Shown: positions 1 to 4,854 of the stretch, in pieces | Layout of the letters: every line of letters starts with the position of its first letter | Numbering within the stretch: the first letter of the stretch is position 1 | Assembly: GCA_018610125.1 (NCBI GenBank) | Contig: JAHEOI010000262.1 | Span: forward strand, 1 to 9,032 | Length of the DNA stretch: 9,032 nucleotides | Direction of reading: 5' to 3' | DNA from: Verrucomicrobiota bacterium | GTDB lineage: Bacteria; Verrucomicrobiota; Verrucomicrobiia; Limisphaerales; JAHEOI01 | Made by a program: the position numbers and the translations under genes | The notes under the pieces: model-generated | Seen by the model: only the letters and a program-made list of their open reading frames with translations | The model's database searches: none | What the model was told of the DNA's origin: nothing

Positions 1-72
1 CATCAAGTCGCAACGGGCAAGGAGGGGCTGCCGCGATGCTTCCCACCGGTGTTACCATCAACCGAAAAAGTA

Positions 73-106
73 TTGACACCATGGGGAAAAATGATGTAAA
101 TACAAT
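73..106 (+). promoter_or_regulatory. Putative sigma70-type promoter of the toxin-antitoxin operon
   Basis: A perfect -35 hexamer TTGACA lies at 73-78. A -10-like TGTAAA (4 of 6 matches) follows at 95-100 with a 16-bp spacer. A better -10 match, TACAAT at 101-106, is present, but its 22-bp spacer is too long for this -35. Transcription would start near 107 and leave about 45 nt before the ATG at 152. No comparable promoter was found in front of any later gene, so this may drive much of the operon. The call is based on sequence match only. Confidence 0.5.
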
Positions 107-128
107 GTAACCACATTGCATGTGCAAT
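94..128. promoter_or_regulatory. Cluster of overlapping palindromes, candidate antitoxin operator
   Basis: Three perfect inverted repeats are packed over and just after the -10 region: TGTA-AA-TACA at 95-104, CAATGT-AACC-ACATTG at 103-118, and ATTGCA-TG-TGCAAT at 115-128. A direct repeat ATGTAA occurs at 94-99 and 105-110, 11 bp apart, about one helical turn. Type II antitoxins with a ribbon-helix-helix domain, such as the one encoded at 481-858, usually repress their own promoter by binding short repeats in tandem. The position fits an autoregulatory operator; binding itself is inferred. Confidence 0.5.
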
Positions 129-151
129 TGAATCAAAAACGGATCGCGTTG

Positions 152-439
152 ATGGAATTTGATTGGAAAAACCCACCGTTTGAATGCACGGAGCCTCTGA
201 CGCAGCAGGACATTGAGGAGTCGTTTGAGGATCCGTTTGCGGTGCGGTTGTTGCCCAACGAGCAGCGATTCTCGGTGAAGGCCCGGTTCTTCAATTTGGG
301 GCGGTCACTGAGGGGTGTCGGGGTATTCAGCTATTACCGGGCCAATGGGAAGATGGTACGGGTCATTTATGCCCGCCCGTTTGGGGAAGAAGAGAATTTT
401 TTCTACCAGCGCAAGCTTAAGCAGAATTTGATGTCGTGA
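152..439 (+). CDS. brnT: BrnT-like ribonuclease toxin of a type II toxin-antitoxin pair
   Basis: A 95-residue protein, the usual length for BrnT toxins, which are small RelE-fold ribonucleases that inhibit translation until bound by their antitoxin. The best support is the second half: FEDPFAV (residues 25-31) resembles the family's 'F.DP' turn. GRSLRGVGVFSYY (50-62) and KMVRVIYARPFGEEE (67-81), ending in FFYQRKL (83-89), match the conserved pattern of a strand pair, then 'R-I-I-S-A-R', then 'E-R-x-x-Y'. I prefer ATG 152 over the in-frame TTG at 116: it gives the typical MEFDW start, has ACGGAT about 8 nt upstream, and leaves 116 inside the palindrome cluster. The usual Lys-His-Gly segment in the N-terminal half is not evident, so this is a divergent member. 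The toxin-before-antitoxin order fits brnT operons. Catalytic activity is inferred. Confidence 0.65.
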   Translation: MEFDWKNPPFECTEPLTQQDIEESFEDPFAVRLLPNEQRFSVKARFFNLGRSLRGVGVFSYYRANGKMVRVIYARPFGEEENFFYQRKLKQNLMS

Positions 440-480
440 TTCACGGCACCAATCGATGGAAAACGAGTTAGAAAGAACTG

Positions 481-858
481 TTGGTTAAGGCCGTGACGGA
501 AGAAGAGCAACTTGGCAGTGAGAATGCCGGCAGCGATACCCAGGAAGCCAAGGGTGATGGCGAAGCTGTGGCAAGGAAGCTGCATGTGGTCACAAGTTGG
601 GAAGAGGTCCCATTTTGCGACAGTGAGGAGGCCGAGGCGGCATTTTGGGAAGGGAACCGGCTGGATTTGCGACTGATGGAGCAATCGGTCGCGCCAAACC
701 CGGGGATTACCGATTCGGTGACCGTGACGCTCCGGATGGACCCGCGAATGTTGGCACGAATTAAGCGTCTCGCTCGGGAACGGTATCTAAACTACCAAAG
801 CATGATCAAGCAGTGGATCAGCGAGCGGATGGAGAAGGAGTTAAAGGATCGGGACTAA
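481..858 (+). CDS. CopG-type (ribbon-helix-helix) antitoxin, partner of the BrnT-like toxin
   Basis: A 125-residue acidic protein that should bind and neutralise the upstream toxin and repress the operon promoter. Residues 43-61 (VPFCDSEEAEAAFWEGNRL) match the 'P-x-F-x-S-E-x-E-E-x-x-F-W' segment of the CopG antitoxin family often paired with BrnT. Residues 78-121 form the DNA-binding ribbon-helix-helix: the strand SVTVTLRMDP, helix LARIKRLARER, then NYQSMIKQWISERM, close to the family's 'Y-Q-T-L-I-R-Q-W-L' signature. The first 40 residues are not recognisable and probably disordered. It starts with TTG at 481, preceded by GAAAG with a 5-nt gap; GTG at 493 is an alternative with poorer spacing. 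It lies 41 bp after the toxin stop and 7 bp before the next gene. It is not the classical BrnA type. Confidence 0.72.
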   Translation: MVKAVTEEEQLGSENAGSDTQEAKGDGEAVARKLHVVTSWEEVPFCDSEEAEAAFWEGNRLDLRLMEQSVAPNPGITDSVTVTLRMDPRMLARIKRLARERYLNYQSMIKQWISERMEKELKDRD

Positions 859-865
859 CGATGTC

Positions 866-1570
866 ATGATCAGGTCGAGATTACAGTCAAATAAGGGCCG
901 CAACGGCACTGAGATTGGGCGAAGGCGGCTTCGCAAACCTGCTTTCACGTTAATTGAGCTCTTGGTGGTCATTGCGGTGATCGGGATTTTGGCCACGCTG
1001 GTCTTAAGTGTCACCGGGCATGCGTCCCGCACAGCGAAAAAGAAGGCGGTCCAGGCGGAGCTGGCCAAGCTGGAGACCGCGATCGAGGATTACAAAGCGA
1101 GCCTGGGGCATTACCCTCCGGATAACGTCGTCGCCAACACCAATCCGGAGCAGGTGAACCCGATCATTAATCCGCTTTATTATGAATTGACCGGCACTCT
1201 CCTCGATCCGGATTCCCAAACCTTCTCGACGGTCGGAGGGAACGAGAGGCTCAGTAGCTCGACCATCCGGGCCGCGTTCAATCAAGGCGGCTTTGCCAAC
1301 GCCGCTCGGAAGGCGCGCAATGTCCACAACTTTGTTCCGTGGCTCGAGCCGTCTCAGCATCAACCGATCGCACCGAATACCCAGGTCGAAGTGCTGGTCG
1401 CCCCGGTTCCGGGACCTCGCAATCCGGGAGGAACCGGTAATTCCGACCCAAATTTTAATCCGTGGCGTTATGTCAGCTCAAACCCGACGAACAACCCTTC
1501 AAGCTTTGATCTGTGGGCCGAAGTCAACCTCGGCGACAAAACGCAAATCATTGGGAATTGGGAGCAATAA
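866..1570 (+). CDS. GspG-like pseudopilin with prepilin N-terminal cleavage/methylation motif
   Basis: A 234-residue exported pseudopilin. A basic leader of 26 residues (RRRLRKPA at 19-26) precedes FTLIELLVV (27-35), the class III signal cut by a prepilin peptidase, with the essential Glu at +5 (E31) and a hydrophobic helix to about residue 50. The residue before the cut is Ala rather than the usual Gly. The segment AELAKLETAIEDYKASLGHYP (from 64) matches the GspG core helix and its GxYP turn, and the C-terminal FDLWAEVNLGDKTQIIGNW (214-232) matches the GspG ending. GspG is the major pseudopilin of type II secretion; here the role is presumably a fibre subunit in the inner membrane or periplasm. 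AAAGGAT lies 16 nt before ATG 866, too far for a good site; a stray ATG at 861 opens only two codons. The gene follows the antitoxin by 7 bp. Confidence 0.85.
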   Translation: MIRSRLQSNKGRNGTEIGRRRLRKPAFTLIELLVVIAVIGILATLVLSVTGHASRTAKKKAVQAELAKLETAIEDYKASLGHYPPDNVVANTNPEQVNPIINPLYYELTGTLLDPDSQTFSTVGGNERLSSSTIRAAFNQGGFANAARKARNVHNFVPWLEPSQHQPIAPNTQVEVLVAPVPGPRNPGGTGNSDPNFNPWRYVSSNPTNNPSSFDLWAEVNLGDKTQIIGNWEQ

Positions 1571-1597
1571 CTTGTGAATCGAATACCCCTTGCAACC

Positions 1598-1601
1598 GGA
1601 G
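1598..1601 (+). promoter_or_regulatory. Ribosome binding site that fixes the start of the second pseudopilin
   Basis: GGAG at 1598-1601 stands 8 nt before ATG 1610. The in-frame GTG at 1574 has no such site, so the ATG is the better start. Confidence 0.7.
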
Positions 1602-1609
1602 CTTGGATT

Positions 1610-2386
1610 ATGAAACGAAACGCTTCTCCACGCAGAAAAGCCCATAGCAGCGGCTTCACGCTGGTCGAGCTGTTGGTGGTCATCGCGATTATCGGGATTC
1701 TTGCCAGCATGCTGCTTCCGGCACTGAGTCGTGCCAAAGAAAAGGCCAATGTCGCCAAGGCCCAACAGGAAATGAAGGGATTGGTCGGGGCGATCAAGGC
1801 TTACGATGCCAGTTACAGTCGATGGCCCGCCTCGGAGCAGACGCGATCGACGATCAGCTACGAGAGCAACCCCGATTTCACGTTCGGCACGGCCAACGTC
1901 GCGACCGGCCCCGGGCAACAACTGCCCAATATTGGCGATCCGGATACGGATCATCAGGCCAACAACTCCGAGGTGATGGCGATCTTGATGGACATGACAA
2001 CCTATCCGAACGGAGATCCCACGGTAAACCAGAATCACAACCTCAATCAGCAGCGGGAAGTCTTTCTTGAACCGAAGATGGCGAGCGAGGCCGGTCTCGA
2101 AGGGGTCGGGCCCGATGGCGTCTACAGGGACCCGTGGGGAAGCCCGTACATCATCACCATGGACATGAATCGCGACAACCTCACGATTGATGGCTTTTAC
2201 GGTCGATCGAACGTCTCTGCGAAAAGCGGCAACGTTGGATACAATGGCCTTTCCCGAACTTCCTCCGGGCAATACGCCCTGCGGGCCGAGGTCATGGTCT
2301 GGTCGCTCGGTCCCGATCAGGCAGCGAATCCGGGTGTGCCCGCGATCAAAGGCGTTAACGAAGACAATGTCGTGAGCTGGGATTAA
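1610..2386 (+). CDS. Second GspG-like pseudopilin
   Basis: A 258-residue protein with a classic class III signal: basic leader MKRNASPRRKAHSSG, cut between G15 and F16, FTLVELLVV with Glu at +5 (E20), and a hydrophobic helix to about residue 38. Residues 41-72 form the amphipathic core helix (AKEKANVAKAQQEMKGLV), ending in a YSRWP turn equivalent to the GspG 'GxYP'. Near the C terminus DPWGSPY (174-180) and SLGPDQAANPG (232-242) are hallmarks of GspG-like proteins, where this end forms a loop that can hold calcium; acidic residues are present but metal binding is inferred. At 258 residues it is longer than a typical GspG (about 140), with an extra Asn/Asp-rich middle (about 85-150). It follows the first pseudopilin by 39 bp and may have arisen by duplication, although outside the signal helix and C-terminal motifs the two differ widely. 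Confidence 0.87.
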   Translation: MKRNASPRRKAHSSGFTLVELLVVIAIIGILASMLLPALSRAKEKANVAKAQQEMKGLVGAIKAYDASYSRWPASEQTRSTISYESNPDFTFGTANVATGPGQQLPNIGDPDTDHQANNSEVMAILMDMTTYPNGDPTVNQNHNLNQQREVFLEPKMASEAGLEGVGPDGVYRDPWGSPYIITMDMNRDNLTIDGFYGRSNVSAKSGNVGYNGLSRTSSGQYALRAEVMVWSLGPDQAANPGVPAIKGVNEDNVVSWD

Positions 2387-2403
2387 TCCGAACGGCTTTT
2401 TTT
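2375..2403 (+). terminator. Weak intrinsic terminator or attenuator between pseudopilin 2 and cassette protein D
   Basis: AGCTG (2375-2379) can pair with CGGCT (2393-2397; four Watson-Crick pairs and one G-T), enclosing GGA (2380-2382) paired with TCC (2387-2389) around a TTAA loop, with a three-base bulge GAA. Seven Ts follow at 2397-2403. The stem overlaps the stop codon of the upstream gene. The helix is short and bulged, so I expect partial read-through rather than full termination. Confidence 0.35.
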
Positions 2404-2408
2404 GGGTT

Positions 2409-3236
2409 ATGGAATCACCCTATCCAGAACAACCGGCACGATGGTGGGTTACCGGTCGCGGGGCGAAATCCGAAGACGGATTGCCCGATCGCCGGACTGC
2501 CGCCCTTGAGGGTTCGGAATCCCGGTGCTGCACGGGCACGAAGCAAGGCTTCACGTTGCTGGAATTGCTGGTCGTCATTGCCATCGTCGGCATCTTGGTG
2601 AGCATCACCTTGCCCGCGTTGAGCGGCTTTGGCGAATCGAACATGGTTGCGGCGGCGCGGCGCCAAGTCCTTGATGATTTGGCACTGGCCCGAATGCAAG
2701 CGATTAATGAGCGTGCACGGGTCTACATGATCTTTGTGCCACCCGGGATCGAGATACCGAGCCTGGTTAATAAAAAATATCGCTCATACCGGCTCTTTAG
2801 CTTCCGGAGTGTGGGGGCTCAACCGGGACAGAGTAATCCCAATTATTTGACGGACTGGAAGACGCTCCCGGAAGGGATGCTCTTTGCGACGAACCAATTC
2901 GGGAGCAACTTTGATGCGTCGAACCCAAAGAATCGCTCCTTCGCGAGAACGAATTTTCCGATCCATACCGTCAACGCAACCACCACATGGCAAATGCCGT
3001 ACCTCGCATTCAATCCGCAGGGGCAATTGGTACGCGAGCGGAACGAGGTCGTGACCTTAAGAAAAGGGTCGGTAACCCAACCCCAAGATGAGAATGGGAG
3101 TTATATTGTGGGCCAACCGGCCAGTGTGACAATCGATCAATCAAAGCCGCCGAGCCATATTCGTATCAATTGGCTTACCGGTCGAGCGGAGCTGGAAAAG
3201 CCGGATGATGCTGAAAACGGGAGCAACGGGCAATGA
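2409..3236 (+). CDS. GspH/FimT-like pseudopilin, cassette protein D position
   Basis: A 275-residue protein with a class III signal QGFTLLELLVVIAIVGI (46-62); the cut falls between G47 and F48, with Glu at +5 (E52). The following segment AARRQVLDDLALARMQAINE (82-101) with RVYMIF (104-109) is characteristic of GspH/FimT, minor pseudopilins that sit near the tip of type II secretion or type IV pilus fibres. The rest is a beta-rich soluble domain (FSFRSVG, LPEGMLFATNQF). The 47-residue leader is long, includes a Cys-Cys pair and lacks a ribosome binding site at ATG 2409, which follows directly on a T tract; translation may really start further in, for instance at the in-frame TTG 2481, though this has no good site either. 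The gene overlaps the next by 4 bp. It sits where cassette protein D is expected in Verrucomicrobiota; the exact family name is less certain than the pseudopilin call. Confidence 0.8.
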   Translation: MESPYPEQPARWWVTGRGAKSEDGLPDRRTAALEGSESRCCTGTKQGFTLLELLVVIAIVGILVSITLPALSGFGESNMVAAARRQVLDDLALARMQAINERARVYMIFVPPGIEIPSLVNKKYRSYRLFSFRSVGAQPGQSNPNYLTDWKTLPEGMLFATNQFGSNFDASNPKNRSFARTNFPIHTVNATTTWQMPYLAFNPQGQLVRERNEVVTLRKGSVTQPQDENGSYIVGQPASVTIDQSKPPSHIRINWLTGRAELEKPDDAENGSNGQ

Positions 3237-3991
3237 GCGTCGCGCCATGTCAAATGCATAGGAAAGGGATTGCCGGCTTCACCATGGTGGAGGTGGCATT
3301 GAGCATTGCGATCATCGCGTTTGCCATGATCGCGATCCTGGGCGTCTTACCCACCGGCCTCGAGGTGCAAAAGAACAACCGGGAAGATACGATTATCAAT
3401 CAGGATGGGAGCTTCTTCCTGGAGCTATTGCAGAATGGCTTGGAAGGGGGCGCCAACCTCGAAAGTTACGTGCAATTCATTGAAGTCCGGCGCGGGGGAC
3501 AAACCGAGCGATTCTCTCCGGAGGATTCCGGTTTGCCATGGAGCACACGGACGATTGTGGGGCTTTTAAGCACGCCGCATCGTTTTCAAAACGAGGCGGT
3601 CGCGAGCGAGGTGTCCGCGCGGGTCTATGCCATCAGCGGGGTGATGAGTGAGAAGACCGCCGTCCTTAGCGGGAATGAAGCAGCTCGCCAAAACGCGTTC
3701 CAATATCGGCTCGAGGTCGAGATCCGTCCCTATCGAAGCTACGCCTCACAGAGCTTCAATCTATTAAATCGAATGGGCGAGACCGAGCAAGGCCAACGTG
3801 AGCTCAACCGGTTGCGAGCCTTGAGTGAGAATCTCTACCATTTGCGGCTTACATTCCAGTGGCCGATTTTACCCGGTGGCACGATCGGGGACGAAAGACG
3901 GACATTCAGTACATTGGTGGCGGGCAGCCTCGAAAGGCGTGATGGGAACCTTTTCTTTTTTGAACCTTCAAGTTTTGAATCGGCGGAATGA
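3233..3991 (+). CDS. GspI/PilV-like pseudopilin, probable Verru_Chthon cassette protein B
   Basis: A 252-residue protein. The signal AGFTMVEVALSIAIIAFAMI (14-33) is cut between G15 and F16, with Glu at +5 (E20). The continuation AILGVLPTGLEVQKNNRE (34-51) closely resembles the 'F-A-L-x-A-I-L-G-L-L-P-V-G-L' stretch I associate with cassette protein B, and 'VEVALSIAIIAFAM' is also the style of GspI/PilV minor pseudopilins. The remaining 200 residues hold mixed helix and strand with no catalytic motif (FQYRLEVEIRPYRSY, LRLTFQWP, RRTFSTLVAGSL). ATG 3233 overlaps the previous stop in an ATGA, and GGGAG at about 3220 supplies a ribosome binding site, so translation is probably coupled to D. After cleavage it would be a single-helix membrane protein able to enter a fibre. 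Confidence 0.83.
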   Translation: MSVAPCQMHRKGIAGFTMVEVALSIAIIAFAMIAILGVLPTGLEVQKNNREDTIINQDGSFFLELLQNGLEGGANLESYVQFIEVRRGGQTERFSPEDSGLPWSTRTIVGLLSTPHRFQNEAVASEVSARVYAISGVMSEKTAVLSGNEAARQNAFQYRLEVEIRPYRSYASQSFNLLNRMGETEQGQRELNRLRALSENLYHLRLTFQWPILPGGTIGDERRTFSTLVAGSLERRDGNLFFFEPSSFESAE

Positions 3992-4854
3992 GGGCAAATC
4001 GGTCCATCCTTAGCAACAATCGTCGGGCATTCACCTTGGTGGAGATGTTGGTCGCCATTGCGATCTCCATCGTCATCACGTTGGGACTCTATGCCGTCTT
4101 CAATCAGATCCAAACGGCGTTTCAGAAAACGATTGCCCAAGTCGATGTCTTGGAAGGGGGGCGCGCGACAATGGATCTTGTCGGCTCGGAGCTCGAAGAG
4201 CTCGGGGCGTCCGGGGTATCCCAAGCGCCGAATCTCTTCTCACTGACGGAGCCGCAAATTGTTTCGCGAGGTGACCGGAGGAGAGTTTTCCGCGATTTCT
4301 TTTTCCTCACTCGTCAGGGTAGTCGATGGCGGGGAATCGGCTATTGGATCAAGGGTGGCGACGATGGCGTCGGCACGCTCCAGCGATTTGTCCCGCCCAA
4401 TACGGAGATCCGGACCCTTCAGTCGCGCGCTCCGATCAACCAAATGATTCAGGCATTTAACAGTGCCGGGCGCCGCGAGCGGAGCCACCCCGTTATCGAC
4501 GGGGTGATCCATTTCAATATTGTGCCCCTGGATTCGGAAGGGATTCCGTGGTTCGATCGAATCAATCAGGAGCAGAACGCACGCACTCAGGAGCCGGTTC
4601 AAATCATGATGCGGCCTTCCGCCGACAGTCCACAGGATCCCCTGTTTGCGTTCTATAATAAGGCAATCCCTGCCTATGTCGATCTTGAGCTCGCGATCCT
4701 GGAGAAGCAAGCCCTGGAGCAGTTTAGGGAGATGCCGAATCCGACAACCAAGCAGGAATTTCTAAAGAGGCAGACGGGCAAAATCCATGTCTTTCGGGAG
4801 AGGATCCCGATTCGGACAGCGCCAACGAGGATAGCTGACAATGACGGGGAATAA
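3988..4854 (+). CDS. GspJ/PilW-like pseudopilin, probable Verru_Chthon cassette protein C
   Basis: A 288-residue protein. The leader RANRSILSNNRRA is followed by FTLVEMLVAIAISIVITLGL (15-34), with Glu at +5 (E19); the residue before the cut is Ala14. The segment after the helix (FNQIQTAFQKTIAQVDVLEGGRA, 38-60, then a helix through MDLVGSELEEL) fits cassette protein C and, more broadly, GspJ/PilW minor pseudopilins, in which this long helix is followed by a beta-rich head (RRVFRDFFFLTRQG, WRGIGYWIKGG). Near the C terminus AIPAYVDLELAILEKQALEQF (from about 232) and the closing HVFRERIPIRTA resemble the usual GspJ/PilW ending 'P-x-x-V-x-V-x-L', then 'F-x-T-x-V-x-L-R'. ATG 3988 overlaps the previous stop in ATGA; the stop overlaps the next gene by 14 bp. 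No catalytic residues are apparent; a structural role is inferred. Confidence 0.83.
   Translation: MRANRSILSNNRRAFTLVEMLVAIAISIVITLGLYAVFNQIQTAFQKTIAQVDVLEGGRATMDLVGSELEELGASGVSQAPNLFSLTEPQIVSRGDRRRVFRDFFFLTRQGSRWRGIGYWIKGGDDGVGTLQRFVPPNTEIRTLQSRAPINQMIQAFNSAGRRERSHPVIDGVIHFNIVPLDSEGIPWFDRINQEQNARTQEPVQIMMRPSADSPQDPLFAFYNKAIPAYVDLELAILEKQALEQFREMPNPTTKQEFLKRQTGKIHVFRERIPIRTAPTRIADNDGE

Larger units (their letters stand above)
1..151. other. Leader region without a confident gene
   Basis: No gene can be supported here. All three forward frames are open from base 1 and close at the stops at 97-99, 74-76 and 108-110, so the tail of an upstream plus-strand gene cannot be excluded, but none of the short tails is recognisable. 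On the minus strand an ATG at 58-56 opens a frame that runs off the window edge; it has no ribosome binding site and no recognisable residues. The useful content of the region is the promoter and palindrome cluster annotated separately. Confidence 0.5.

Noticed and set aside
116..151. Upstream in-frame TTG start for the toxin
   Set aside because: It falls inside the palindrome cluster, has no ribosome binding site, and adds 12 residues before the typical BrnT beginning at ATG 152.
1574..1609. GTG start for the second pseudopilin
   Set aside because: It has no ribosome binding site, whereas ATG 1610 has GGAG 8 nt upstream and gives a leader of normal length.
1499..2272. 257-codon open frame on the minus strand
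   Set aside because: It crosses the junction of the two GspG-like genes in antisense; no domain, no ribosome binding site, and the plus-strand genes have clear family motifs.
943..2601. Near-identical roughly 50-bp blocks at the starts of three genes (about 943, 1653, 2548) as a mobile or recombination repeat
   Set aside because: They encode the same prepilin cleavage signal and hydrophobic helix; the similarity is explained by protein homology and there are no flanking repeats.
4240..4710. 156-codon open frame on the minus strand
   Set aside because: An antisense shadow of cassette protein C without motifs or a plausible start context.
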